Source: Methanothrix sp. (lineage in GTDB: Archaea > Halobacteriota > Methanosarcinia > Methanotrichales > Methanotrichaceae). From it: a DNA stretch of 14,429 bases. Positions 6,561-14,146 of this stretch are shown here, piece after piece; position 1 is the first letter of the stretch; each line of letters opens with the position of its first letter. The notes under the pieces are model-generated. The model was not told where the DNA came from. It did no database searches and worked only from the letters and a program-made list of their open reading frames with translations. A program made the translations under genes and the position numbers. The stretch spans positions 1 through 14,429 of the forward strand of contig JAAZNX010000047.1 in assembly GCA_012798025.1 (NCBI GenBank), in the 5' to 3' direction.

Positions 6561-6611
6561 TACGTCCTCGCTTTTTTCCACAGCAGTTATAGAGTTATCG
6601 CCCAAGTGTAA

Positions 6612-6626
6612 TAGATAACGTTAAAT
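6612..6626. promoter_or_regulatory. Divergent promoter region with TAACGTTA palindrome
   Basis: The short gap between the radical SAM gene and argG contains the perfect 8-bp palindrome TAACGTTA (6616-6623). It lies in AT-rich sequence that could supply TATA elements for both directions. At about 40 nt before the argG GTG it fits a short-leader transcript. Confidence 0.35.
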
Positions 6627-6661
6627 CGCCTGGACCTCTTGTACGAGAATGGTGAACCGCA

Positions 6662-7837
6662 GTGTCTGAAGTTGTACTGGCCTATTCTGGTGGCCTGGAT
6701 ACATCTGTTTGCATACCGCTCCTGCGAGAGCGCTATGGATTTGATAAGGTTGTTACAGTTCTTGTGGACGTCGGGCAGCCTCGATCCGATATCGAGCGTG
6801 GAAATCTCAGGGCGAAGCAGTTGGCTGATGAGCATTACACCATTGATGCCAGAGAGGAATTCGTCAAAACATGCCTATTTCCGCTCATCAAAGCCAATGG
6901 CTCCTATGAAGGATATGTTCTGGGAACGGCCATTGCAAGGCCTCTCATCGCCAGCAAGGCGGCACAGATCGCAAAGCAGAAAGGCATAAAGAACTTAGCA
7001 CACGGATGCACGGGCCGTGGCAACGATCAGCTTCGATTCGAGGCCATCTTCCGGGCCACGGACTGCCGTGTCATCGCTCCAATGAGGGATCTGGACCTCG
7101 CCCGCGAGTGGGAGATCGATTATGCTCGCGAGCACGGGATAGAGGTGCCAGTTACCAAGGACAAGCCATGGTCCATCGACGAGAACATCTGGTCCCGCTC
7201 CATTGAGGGCGGAAAGCTGGAGGACCCATACTTTGAGCCGCCTGAGGAGATCTACGGCTGGACAAAGACCCCCAAGAGCGACAAAGCACCTCAGATCGTT
7301 GAGATCGGCTTTGAGCAGGGCATCCCAGTCTCTTTGGACGGAGTGCGAATGGGAGGCCTGGAGCTGATCGAAACGCTCAACCGGATCGGAGGCGAGCATG
7401 GCGTGGGCCGAACGGACATGGTCGAGGACAGGGTCCTAGGTCTCAAAGCGCGCGAGAACTACGAGCATCCAGCAGCCACGATCCTCCTCGCGGCACATAA
7501 AGACCTAGAGCACCTGGTTTTATCCAGGGCCGAGCTGAAGTTCAAGGTCATGGTCGACGAGGCCTGGTCGGAGATGGTCTACATGGGCCTTGTGGAGGAT
7601 CCTTTGTATTCGGATTTGAATGCCTTCGTGGACCAGTCTCAAAAGAGGGTGAACGGATCTGTCAAGATGAAGCTCTACTGTGGAAATGCTTTCTCAGTTG
7701 GACGCCAGTCGCCAGATGCCCTTTATGCCCAGGACATGGTCTCTTTCGATTCTCAAACGTTGAGCCAGAAGGATGCAGAAGGCTTTGCCAAGTATCACGG
7801 TTTCCAGGCCAGGCTCCTGAAGCGCAAGAGCATCTGA
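6662..7837 (+). CDS. argG: Argininosuccinate synthase
   Basis: A 391-aa cytoplasmic enzyme that joins citrulline and aspartate with ATP to form argininosuccinate, the penultimate step of arginine synthesis. The ATP-pyrophosphatase P-loop AYSGGLDTS is at residues 7-15, and the substrate/ATP loop [13 protein letters not shown] at 115-127. Downstream blocks include [16 protein letters not shown] and the arginine-loop-like G-R-Q-S-P-D-A-L-Y near the C-terminus. Length agrees with bacterial and archaeal ArgG, and no key residue is missing. The start is a GTG at 6662 with GGTGA 7 nt upstream, placing the P-loop at the usual distance from the N-terminus. No other arginine gene is beside it, so it appears unlinked to the rest of the pathway here. 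Confidence 0.97.
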   Translation: MSEVVLAYSGGLDTSVCIPLLRERYGFDKVVTVLVDVGQPRSDIERGNLRAKQLADEHYTIDAREEFVKTCLFPLIKANGSYEGYVLGTAIARPLIASKAAQIAKQKGIKNLAHGCTGRGNDQLRFEAIFRATDCRVIAPMRDLDLAREWEIDYAREHGIEVPVTKDKPWSIDENIWSRSIEGGKLEDPYFEPPEEIYGWTKTPKSDKAPQIVEIGFEQGIPVSLDGVRMGGLELIETLNRIGGEHGVGRTDMVEDRVLGLKARENYEHPAATILLAAHKDLEHLVLSRAELKFKVMVDEAWSEMVYMGLVEDPLYSDLNAFVDQSQKRVNGSVKMKLYCGNAFSVGRQSPDALYAQDMVSFDSQTLSQKDAEGFAKYHGFQARLLKRKSI

Positions 7838-7867
7838 GCATCTCAAAAAAGGCGCCGAAAGGGCAGG

Positions 7868-7876
7868 ATTTATTTG
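7868..7876 (+). promoter_or_regulatory. TATA box of the DUF2111-acetyltransferase operon
   Basis: ATTTATTTG lies 25-33 nt before the ATG at 7901, and no SD is present. This indicates a leaderless or nearly leaderless transcript. Confidence 0.5.
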
Positions 7877-7900
7877 ACAGTGAGAGCCTAATGATATTGC

Positions 7901-8290
7901 ATGGCACGACTTGTGATATCTGAGGATGCCAGGGCTGAGGACCTGGCTCCGCTCGCCCTCGCGATCAATGAGACCATCAGAATCCCTGTAACTCTTCGCA
8001 GCGCAAACTTCCCAGGCGTTCGAGTGGAGAAGGGCAAGGTCCTGGATAAGAGCTATAGCGGTCCCATACTCGAAGAGGTAATCCGAAGCGGAAAGCCTGC
8101 TCGCACCATTCCTGACAATGGAGCATACCGGGGAGTTCCAGTCTCTGTGGCACCTATCCTAGTGGAAGGCAAGACGATCGCTGCTGTAGGCGTGGTGGAT
8201 GTTGTGGGTACCGTCGAGATACCTGAGGTCTTTGGAGCTTATGCGGACGTTGTGAGACAGGTTAAAGAGAAGACTGCTGAGAAGAGATGA
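7901..8290 (+). CDS. DUF2111 family protein
   Basis: A 129-aa protein matching the methanogen DUF2111 family as I know it. Conserved-looking parts are an N-terminal helix with A-L-A-I-N-E-T-I-R-I-P-V-T-L-R, a P-G-V-R-V-E-K-G-K-V-L-D turn, and G-V-P-V-S-V-A-P-I leading to A-V-G-V-V-D-V-V-G-T near the C-terminus. These hydrophobic strands recall GAF/roadblock-like ligand-binding folds. It has no signal peptide or membrane segment. The ATG at 7901 has no SD and fits a leaderless start. The TGA overlaps the ATG of the acetyltransferase gene (ATGA), so the two are co-translated and perhaps act together. Biochemical role unknown; a sensor or cofactor-binding role is a guess. Confidence 0.8.
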   Translation: MARLVISEDARAEDLAPLALAINETIRIPVTLRSANFPGVRVEKGKVLDKSYSGPILEEVIRSGKPARTIPDNGAYRGVPVSVAPILVEGKTIAAVGVVDVVGTVEIPEVFGAYADVVRQVKEKTAEKR

Positions 8291-8724
8291 TAATTCGGAG
8301 AGCTGAGCCGAAGGATCTGGCCCAGATTGTGCAGATCGAAGGGCTCTGCTTCCCCGAAGAGACCGCCTTCCCGCCAGGGATGTTCGCCTACCTCATTCGT
8401 TATTCTATTGCTCTTGTGGCTTGCGAGCCTGCAGAAAAAGTCTTGGGTTTCATCATAGGATACGCCAGCGGGACTGGAGGGGCGATCTATACGCTGGATG
8501 TTCATCCTCTTTATCGCAGGCGCGGAATTGGCAAAGAGCTGATCAAAGCTCTGGAGGAGGAACTCCGGGCACAAGGTGTGGTCGCAGTCAGGCTTGAGGC
8601 CGCACTGGAGAAGCCAGAGGCGATGGAGCTTTACCACAAAGCAGGTTATCGGGCAAGGGAGCTTGTCAAGAATTACTACGGGCGAGGCAAGCATGCTGTG
8701 CGGATGTTCAAGACGCTGAAGTGA
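8287..8724 (+). CDS. GNAT acetyltransferase, RimI-like
   Basis: A 145-aa GNAT-fold N-acetyltransferase using acetyl-CoA. Motif A is Y-T-L-D-V-H-P-L-Y-R-R-R-G-I-G-K-E-L (residues 68-85), whose R-x-x-G-x-G/A loop (78-83) binds the CoA pyrophosphate. Motif B includes A-M-E-L-Y-H-K-A-G-Y, and the C-terminal N-Y-Y-G-R-G-K-H-A-V-R-M-F-K resembles the RimI/Ard1 ending with its catalytic-type tyrosines. RimI-like archaeal enzymes acetylate protein N-termini; that is the likely role here, though the exact substrate cannot be read from the sequence. The start overlaps the DUF2111 stop by 4 nt. No terminator is evident in the 130-bp gap before the U32 gene, which has its own TATA box. Confidence 0.88.
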   Translation: MIIRRAEPKDLAQIVQIEGLCFPEETAFPPGMFAYLIRYSIALVACEPAEKVLGFIIGYASGTGGAIYTLDVHPLYRRRGIGKELIKALEEELRAQGVVAVRLEAALEKPEAMELYHKAGYRARELVKNYYGRGKHAVRMFKTLK

Positions 8725-8817
8725 CCACCTCCACTTGCTCCAGTCGTTCGGATTTATCACTGAGAAGGTTTTCCACAGCTAAATGCTCGAAGGACTGAAG
8801 ATCCTGGGAGGAGAGCG

Positions 8818-8827
8818 CTTATAAACT
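8818..8827 (+). promoter_or_regulatory. TATA box of the U32 gene
   Basis: CTTATAAACT predicts transcription from about 8843-8848. The predicted mRNA would begin at or next to an ATG (8843) that opens a 5-codon frame (M-T-D-L-P-stop). The stop of that frame overlaps the TTG start of the U32 gene. Confidence 0.5.
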
Positions 8828-8856
8828 CGCGATTTCGCAGATATGACAGATCTGCC

Positions 8857-11367
8857 TTGATAAGAGTTCCTGAGCTCCTCGCACCTGCTGGCTCGCCCGA
8901 GGCACTGTGTGCCGCCATCGCCGCCGGAGCTGATGCTGTTTATCTCAGCGGCAAGAGATTCGGAGCCAGAAAGTTAGCGACCAACTTCGATGAGCCTGAG
9001 TTGCTGCAGGCCATAAACTACGCCCATCTTCGGGGCGTGAAGGTCTACGTGACCGTCAACACTCTGATCAGGGACGACGAGCTTGCAGACATTGGCGAGT
9101 TTATTCTCCGGATCTACGAGATGGGTGCTGATGCCATGTTGGTTCAGGATTTGGGAGTCGCATCTCTTGCGCGCCAGATGGTGCCCGATCTGAATTTGCA
9201 TGCCTCCACGCAGATGACCATCCATAATCGAGAGGGGGTTGCATGGGCTGCCTGCAATGGTTTCAAGCGGGTGGTGCTTGCAAGAGAGGTCCCTCTGAGA
9301 GAGATCAATAAGATGAAAGACATCGGGATCGGCCTGGAGGTATTTGTGCATGGCGCACTGTGCTATTCTTATTCCGGACAATGCCTTATGTCTTCGGCCA
9401 TAGGAGGGCGCAGTGGTAACCGAGGAATGTGCGCGCAGCCCTGCCGCAAACCATACGTTCTGCTCAAAGGTGAAAGAGATGAGTATGGCCGCCCAAAGAA
9501 CCTGGTGGCTGTGCCATCAAAAGAGAAGTTCCTCATATCCACCCGCGATCTCTCAATTTACAGGAATCTGGACAGGATAGTGCACTCTCCTGTGCAGTCG
9601 CTGAAGATCGAAGGAAGGATGAAGTCTCCAGAGTACGTGGCCATCGTAACCAGCATTTATAGAAAGGCGCTGGATGCCATCTCTCGCGGATCGTGGTCGC
9701 CTTCTCGGGATGATGAACTGGACCTTGCACTGGCCTTCAATCGCGACTTTACCGAAGGATACCTACTGGGCGCAAAAGATGTCATGGGTAGGCAAATGTC
9801 TGACAACCGGGGGGTTTTCATCGGGAGCGTTGCCGCCTTTGATGCGCAGAGGAGCGAGGCTGCTGTGCGCCTTTCCGGGACTCTGGTTCCAGAGCAGGGC
9901 GACGGACTTGTCTTCCTTTGGCCCGGCCAGGAGATGGGACTTGTGGTGCAAAGGCCTCATTACAAAGACGGCCTGCTAAGGCTGAGGACCCCCGAGAGGG
10001 TCAGGCCGGGGGCCAAAGTATACCTTACTGGCAGCACTGCCCTCAGTCGCAAGGCCCAAAAGATCATATCCAGTGCCAAGACACAGATCCCCATTGACCT
10101 TTACATCGTCTGGGAAGACGGAGTGCCTTTGGTTGATGCACGGCCAAAGGGCGATGCGGGAGATCTTCATGTCCAGGTTCGAGCCGGATTCAAAATGCAG
10201 GAAGCTGTAAACCGTCCAACCACAGCACAACAAATCGAGGCCCAATTGCGAAGGACAGGAAGAACTCCTTTTGTGATCAGAGATGTTGATATGAACTACC
10301 CTGGCGGCCTTTTCGCACCACTGGGGGCCCTAAACCAGCTTAGACGCGACATACTGGCAAATGTAGAGCAAGCACTTCTCGAGGTTTGCCGTCCAGACAG
10401 GGAGAAGATCGCTGAGGCAAGGAGATGTCTGGAAGATTTGAAATTGGCAAAGACGAGCGCTCCGCTGGAGGGCCGTGTTCCAACGCTTTCAGTTTACGCT
10501 GACAGTCTGGAGACTGTGCGAGGAGCAATCCAAGGCGGATGCAGGCAGATTTATTTTGAACCACGCCTTGGGGTGCAGAAAGATCGAGCAAAGAGGATGC
10601 TGGAGCTGCTGCAAGGGGCCAAGACCATTTGCAGTGATGCAGAGCTGATCTGGAAGTGGCCCAAAATTACCAGAGAAGGTTTTCTTGAGTTCGTCCGGCC
10701 ACTTTTCTCCAAGATTGCTTGCGACGGGATAATGGTTGAGAGCATTGGAGCAGCTGAGGCGGTCATGGCCTCCAATCCCAACGCCTGCATTTATGGTGCT
10801 TCGGGCCTGAATGTGTGCAATCACCTGACTGTGCGGGCGCTCACACCGACCTTCCAGCTTCTCACGCTCTCTCCGGAGCTGTCCAAAGGTCAACTGGCGA
10901 GGATGATAGCCCTGTCGCGCCAAAGCAAAAGTGTGCCCATGCTCGAGCTGGTGGTGCAGGGCAACCTGGAGGTCATGGTGAGCGAAGACTGCATTCCATA
11001 TCTGGATAAAGATACAGGAGATCTAACGTTCTGGGGCTTGCAGGACTTCAGGCGCATCTTTCCCTTGAGATTGGACGATGAAAAAAGGACGCACATCTTC
11101 AACGCTGCTGAGACCTGCCTTCTGGACTGGATGCCAGAGCTCTTTGAAATAGGTCTTGACCGTGTAGCAGTGGACGCCCGCGGCCGGACTGAAAAGTACG
11201 CACGTGAGATGACTCAAATTTATCTAAAAGCCATCGAGATGACGGAAAAGGGAGGAGAATCCCTGTCCGAAGGGCTTTGCGCATTGAAAGATAGCATCAG
11301 GCCCATGGCCCTGGGAGGCATAACCTCAGGGCACTTTTTAAAAGGTCTGAGAGAAGAGCTCTCTTAA
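8857..11367 (+). CDS. Peptidase U32 family protein with DUF3656 and C-terminal extension
   Basis: An 836-aa protein of the U32 family. Members such as E. coli RlhA (YdcP), TrhP and UbiU/UbiV modify RNA or act in quinone hydroxylation, and several hold an iron-sulfur cluster. The TIM-barrel start is P-E-L-L-A-P-A-G-S-P-E-A-L (5-17). The signature block begins E-V-F-V-H-G-A-L-C (161-169) and carries four cysteines (C169, C176, C192, C196), followed by S-L-K-I-E-G-R-M-K. A DUF3656-like beta-rich domain follows (roughly 310-510). A second barrel-like half starts near V-P-T-L-S-V-Y-A-D-S, as in long methanogen U32 proteins. The TTG start is chosen because it puts PELLAPAG at the expected distance from the N-terminus. 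RNA hydroxylation is plausible, but protease activity is not established for this type. Confidence 0.9.
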   Translation: MIRVPELLAPAGSPEALCAAIAAGADAVYLSGKRFGARKLATNFDEPELLQAINYAHLRGVKVYVTVNTLIRDDELADIGEFILRIYEMGADAMLVQDLGVASLARQMVPDLNLHASTQMTIHNREGVAWAACNGFKRVVLAREVPLREINKMKDIGIGLEVFVHGALCYSYSGQCLMSSAIGGRSGNRGMCAQPCRKPYVLLKGERDEYGRPKNLVAVPSKEKFLISTRDLSIYRNLDRIVHSPVQSLKIEGRMKSPEYVAIVTSIYRKALDAISRGSWSPSRDDELDLALAFNRDFTEGYLLGAKDVMGRQMSDNRGVFIGSVAAFDAQRSEAAVRLSGTLVPEQGDGLVFLWPGQEMGLVVQRPHYKDGLLRLRTPERVRPGAKVYLTGSTALSRKAQKIISSAKTQIPIDLYIVWEDGVPLVDARPKGDAGDLHVQVRAGFKMQEAVNRPTTAQQIEAQLRRTGRTPFVIRDVDMNYPGGLFAPLGALNQLRRDILANVEQALLEVCRPDREKIAEARRCLEDLKLAKTSAPLEGRVPTLSVYADSLETVRGAIQGGCRQIYFEPRLGVQKDRAKRMLELLQGAKTICSDAELIWKWPKITREGFLEFVRPLFSKIACDGIMVESIGAAEAVMASNPNACIYGASGLNVCNHLTVRALTPTFQLLTLSPELSKGQLARMIALSRQSKSVPMLELVVQGNLEVMVSEDCIPYLDKDTGDLTFWGLQDFRRIFPLRLDDEKRTHIFNAAETCLLDWMPELFEIGLDRVAVDARGRTEKYAREMTQIYLKAIEMTEKGGESLSEGLCALKDSIRPMALGGITSGHFLKGLREELS

Positions 11368-11725
11368 GCCCAAAAGGCTCTCTTCCAAAGAATTAGCACA
11401 TGGCCCGTAGACATTCTCGTCGATCTTCAGAGCTCTCTCGTAGCATTTGCGGGCCTCTGCCAGGGTCACCTGCAGCACCAATTCGAGGTTGTTCAGGGCC
11501 TCTTTCAAGAGCTGATCGGGCCTTTTAGGTAAACTCTCCAAGGGTCCGCAGGTATCGCTTGCATTCGTTCAGCGGCGTCCCTGTGGCTCCAGGTCCTACG
11601 CCCATCTCCTCGCCGTTGCTTGCTGCAGCCAGGGCATTGGACTCCGCTTTCATCCTGTTGCGATTGGCATCGCAGCTCCCGTTAACTCCGCGAGTTAGCA
11701 AGACCGGCCCGAATGCCTGTGGCAC
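11338..11725 (-). pseudogene. Degraded TPR-like remnant (frameshifted)
   Basis: The 376-bp gap between the U32 gene and the response regulator holds two overlapping minus-strand frames. The downstream one (11541-11338, TTG start) contains a good TPR helix B: A-E-A-R-K-C-Y-E-R-A-L-K-I-D-E-N-V-Y-G-P. Its last 30 bp run into the convergent U32 3' end. The upstream one (11725-11525, GTG start, GGAG upstream) ends N-E-C-K-R-Y-L-R-T-L-G-E-F-T and could join it by a single frame change near 11530. Neither looks like a complete protein, since functional TPR proteins usually carry several repeats. It may be the 3' end of a decayed TPR gene; two unrelated chance frames remain possible. Confidence 0.3.
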
Positions 11726-11743
11726 CCTCTCCGCTCCTGCAAG

Positions 11744-12136
11744 TTAAAAAACCTCGCCCATGCTGCGCTCGATGGCAGCGCCAAGCTCCTCAAGCTTCAC
11801 AGGTTTGTTGAGGAAATCGTCTGCTCCAACCTCATAGCAGAGATCGCGACAGATCTCTGGATCAAAGGCCGTTACGACTATTATCTTTGGACCCTGAGGC
11901 CAGCGTTTACGAATGATCTTGGTGGCCTCAATGCCATCCATCTCCGGCATCTGAATATCCATAAGCACCAAATCGTAAGGATGGTCTTCCAAGGCTGAAA
12001 GGACCTCCTGGCCGTTGTTGGCCGTATCCGCCCGATAGCCTAGCTTCTTGAGGATCATCAACGCAGTTATCTGATTCACTGGGTTATCCTCCGCAAGAAG
12101 AATATTCAATTTAGATCTGGTAGGCATTGTCCTCAT
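11744..12136 (-). CDS. Receiver-only response regulator
   Basis: A stand-alone CheY-like receiver domain of about 130 aa with no output domain. Counting from the upstream GTG at 12142, the acidic pair is E18-D19 (L-A-E-D-N), the phosphoacceptor D62 (L-M-D-I-Q-M-P-E-M-D-G), the switch T91 (V-V-T-A-F) and K113 (L-N-K-P-V). The A-E-D-N-P-V-N-Q and P-E-M-D-G-I-E-A-T blocks resemble receivers of hybrid histidine kinases. The ATG at 12136 (130 aa) is preferred: TTCTTATACA on the minus strand (12164-12155) lies about 20-28 nt upstream, predicting a leaderless message. No histidine kinase is adjacent, so the partner is unlinked. Output must be by protein contact. It diverges from the membrane-protein/CDF operon. 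Confidence 0.92.
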   Translation of the reverse strand: MRTMPTRSKLNILLAEDNPVNQITALMILKKLGYRADTANNGQEVLSALEDHPYDLVLMDIQMPEMDGIEATKIIRKRWPQGPKIIVVTAFDPEICRDLCYEVGADDFLNKPVKLEELGAAIERSMGEVF

Positions 12137-12154
12137 CTGCACATTGCCGCTCCA

Positions 12155-12164
12155 TGTATAAGAA
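12155..12164 (-). promoter_or_regulatory. TATA box of the response regulator
   Basis: The minus strand reads TTCTTATACA about 20-28 nt before the ATG at 12136. No SD is well placed, which fits a leaderless transcript. Confidence 0.5.
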
Positions 12165-12205
12165 TTTTTCTTTAGTAATTAATTTGGCAAAAGAGATTTA
12201 ATTAT

Positions 12206-12235
12206 TTCTAAAAGCATACGATGCCTATTTTAGAA
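12206..12235. repeat. 30-bp inverted repeat between response regulator and CDF operon
   Basis: TTCTAAAA (12206-12213) pairs with TTTTAGAA (12228-12235), and GCAT (12214-12217) with ATGC (12221-12224). The loop is ACG and three unpaired bases (CTA) sit on the right arm. Twelve complementary base pairs in an otherwise AT-rich divergent intergenic region suggest a regulator site or a hairpin. It lies between the two TATA boxes. Confidence 0.6.
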
Positions 12236-12283
12236 CGATAGCACGGCAGTTTATGAAACTAGTAAAACATAACTTGTAATTAA

Positions 12284-12293
12284 TTTAAATTTA
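12284..12293 (+). promoter_or_regulatory. Likely TATA box of the membrane-protein/CDF operon
   Basis: TTTAAATTTA predicts a start near 12310, close to the TTG at 12317 and about 50 nt before the alternative ATG at 12362. The surrounding sequence is all AT-rich, so the exact element is uncertain. Confidence 0.45.
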
Positions 12294-12316
12294 ATAGCCG
12301 TCTCTGTACCAAAGCT

Positions 12317-12856
12317 TTGACCCAAAGGCAAAATTATTTCCCTCTGATATGCCTAAAGCTGATGAAGATGAAAAGTCAAGCGGCCACCCAGTCAGTTCAA
12401 ACTCGTGAGATAGAAGAAGGTTTTTTCCAGACTCCCACCTTCCAGGCCCTGACCATCGGAGTTCCCTTCTGCGTCTTCAAATTGCTCTTCGGGTTGCTTT
12501 GTGTCCGCATAGGCGTCGAGCAGGGGTCTTTTTATCTTGAGTTATTCGGCTGGCTGGTCATCGCCTGGGCTTTTGCTGATCTGCTCATGAACCTGGCAAG
12601 AGTCGTATTTCATCTGGCTGGACGAGCCTCGCCCATTGAGTACTGCACTGTAGCACAGGCCGGGCAGCTCATAAAAAGGCCGGGGCTATTTTTAGCTGTC
12701 GACACATTCATCTCCTTCTCCATAATCTGCCTCGTCCTCTGGTCTGGCTGGATTGCTCGCCTTTCCAGGGAGGAATCATATATCTGGTATGCAGCAACTA
12801 CGTTAAATCTGATCAGCATATCCATCGTAAATATCTGGCTGGAATTGAGGAGATAA
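12317..12856 (+). CDS. Four-helix membrane protein coupled to a CDF exporter
   Basis: A protein of up to 179 aa with four predicted membrane helices (about residues 44-67, 74-97, 122-146 and 155-175) and a charged N-terminal cytoplasmic stretch. I do not recognise the family. Between helices 2 and 3 lies a conserved-looking loop (S-P-I-E-Y-C-T-V-A-Q). The TTG at 12317 gives the longest frame. ATG codons at 12362 and 12368 are alternatives that remove only the soluble N-terminus, and none has a clear SD. It ends 2 nt before the CDF transporter gene, whose SD (GAGGA) lies within the last codons, so the two are translationally coupled. It may assist or regulate metal export; this rests on linkage alone. 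Confidence 0.75.
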   Translation: MTQRQNYFPLICLKLMKMKSQAATQSVQTREIEEGFFQTPTFQALTIGVPFCVFKLLFGLLCVRIGVEQGSFYLELFGWLVIAWAFADLLMNLARVVFHLAGRASPIEYCTVAQAGQLIKRPGLFLAVDTFISFSIICLVLWSGWIARLSREESYIWYAATTLNLISISIVNIWLELRR

Positions 12857-12858
12857 GA

Positions 12859-13854
12859 ATGGAATCCAGCGCCGCAAATATCAATAAGCGAAAGTCGGAA
12901 GTGGCTATGTTATCGGTCATTTCAAACACCACGTTGGTCATTCTCAAGATAACAACAGGCCTGATGATCGGTTCAGTATCTGTTATCTCCGAAGCCGTTC
13001 ACTCCTGTATGGACCTGCTGGCCTCTCTGATCTCCTTCTTAGCAGTCAAGGTGGCAGGCAAGCCTGCGGATGAGAATCACCCTTTTGGCCACAATAAAGT
13101 CGAAAACATTTCAGGTGTTGCTGAGGCCTTGCTCATATTCCTGGCAGCAGGATGGATACTCATCGAGGCCTACAGGAAACTCATGAACCCTGAACCGGTT
13201 GACGGGCCTGGATGGGGCGTGGCAGTTATGCTGATCTCTTCTGTGACCAACATCTTCGTCTCGCAGAGGCTCTTTTGCGTGGGCAAGGAAACGGATTCTG
13301 TGGCATTGCAGGCAGACGCATGGCACCTGCGCACTGACATTTACACCTCAGCTGGCGTCATGGCAGGCTTGGCAATCATCTGGGTTGGAGGACGGCTGTT
13401 TCCTGGAACCGATCTTCACTGGGTAGATCCGCTGGTGGCAATTGGGGTCGCGCTCATGATCCTCAAAGCTGCCTACAGGCTGACGATGGCGTCTGCTAAA
13501 GACCTGATGGATGTGAGCCTTCCAGAAGACGAAGAGGAATGCATTCGCAAGTGTATCACTGTCTTTGCGCCCACAGTGAGAGGCTTTCACAGGCTTCGGA
13601 CACGCAAAGCGGGATCAAGCCGTTTCGTGGAATTTCATGTGCGAGTGGATCCCACAATGTCGGTGGACGAGTCGCATCGCATCTCGGATATGATTGCTGA
13701 CGCCATCAAACTACAATACCCTGGAACGACGGTAACTGTTCATATCGAGCCGTGCAATTGTGCTCTGGCCCATGAAGACACCTGTGGCTGTCTCTTAAGC
13801 CAGGATGAGAGGAAGGCAGTTTTAGAAAAGCCTTCGTCCATTCGCAGCGAATGA
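12859..13854 (+). CDS. Cation diffusion facilitator (CDF) metal exporter with Cys-rich tail
   Basis: A 331-aa inner-membrane antiporter of the CDF family, which exports divalent metals such as Zn2+, Mn2+, Fe2+ or Co2+ in exchange for protons. The transport site is formed by H48-x3-D52 in helix 2 (V-H-S-C-M-D) and H156-x3-D160 in helix 5 (A-W-H-L-R-T-D). The HPFGHNKVE block (74-82) is the usual loop signature. Residues about 218-297 form the cytoplasmic dimerisation domain, ending V-T-V-H-I-E-P. An added tail carries four cysteines and a histidine (C299, C301, H306, C309, C311), a likely extra metal site. A His-Asp type site favours zinc over manganese, but the metal is inferred. The ATG at 12859 has GAGGA upstream, inside the preceding gene. 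Confidence 0.95.
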   Translation: MESSAANINKRKSEVAMLSVISNTTLVILKITTGLMIGSVSVISEAVHSCMDLLASLISFLAVKVAGKPADENHPFGHNKVENISGVAEALLIFLAAGWILIEAYRKLMNPEPVDGPGWGVAVMLISSVTNIFVSQRLFCVGKETDSVALQADAWHLRTDIYTSAGVMAGLAIIWVGGRLFPGTDLHWVDPLVAIGVALMILKAAYRLTMASAKDLMDVSLPEDEEECIRKCITVFAPTVRGFHRLRTRKAGSSRFVEFHVRVDPTMSVDESHRISDMIADAIKLQYPGTTVTVHIEPCNCALAHEDTCGCLLSQDERKAVLEKPSSIRSE

Positions 13855-13856
13855 TT

Positions 13857-14141
13857 TCACCCATATTTCGTCCACATGGCTGACCTAAGGTCATGGGCGG
13901 TTTTCAGACGGCTACCGTACAAGGCCTTCAGAAATCGTCCATATGGCTGGCCTTCTCTATCCAGGATTGGACCTGCCCGTTGCCCGGCGGCCGGTGGAAG
14001 GTGCTGTTGATCTTCACGGTCTTGAAGAACTGCGCGTAAGTAGGAGAACCCCTCCCCTTTCTTCCGAGCCAGCTCAATGGGGTAGGACCGGCTCACCCAG
14101 TCTTCATAGGACCAGCCGCTGCAGCCTATCAGGATGGCCAT
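13857..14141 (-). pseudogene. DUF72 (YecE-like) pseudogene, frameshifted and truncated
   Basis: ATG at 14141 opens a good DUF72 N-terminus (M-A-I-L-I-G-C-S-G-W-S-Y-E-D-W). At 14039 one extra base shifts the frame. In the next frame the family sequence resumes as Y-A-Q-F-F-K-T-V-K-I-N-S-T-F-H-R-P-P-G-N-G-Q, then W-I-E-K-A, and stops at TGA (13930-13928). The unshifted frame runs to 13857 with no further similarity. Intact members have about 240 residues, so two thirds are missing as well as the frame. Substitutions near the start (S-R-S-Y-P, E-G-F-S-Y) also look degenerate. DUF72 proteins have a TIM-barrel fold of uncertain function. The 3' end abuts the CDF stop by 2 bp. A sequencing error could explain the frameshift but not the truncation. 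Confidence 0.82.
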
Positions 14142-14146
14142 TTCAT

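Noticed and set aside
7827-7843. Direct repeat GAGCATCT GAGCATCT across the argG stop codon
   Set aside because: Two 8-bp copies inside and just after a coding end are easily accidental, and no further copies are seen.
8239-8760. 173-codon minus-strand frame across the acetyltransferase gene
   Set aside because: It is the shadow of a clear GNAT gene with motif A and the RimI-type ending; the antisense product has no domain-like pattern.
12175-12286. Direct repeat GTAATTAATTT at 12175-12185 and 12276-12286 as paired operators
   Set aside because: Both copies are pure AT-rich promoter sequence, so an 11-bp match is weak evidence. The inverted repeat between them is the stronger signal.
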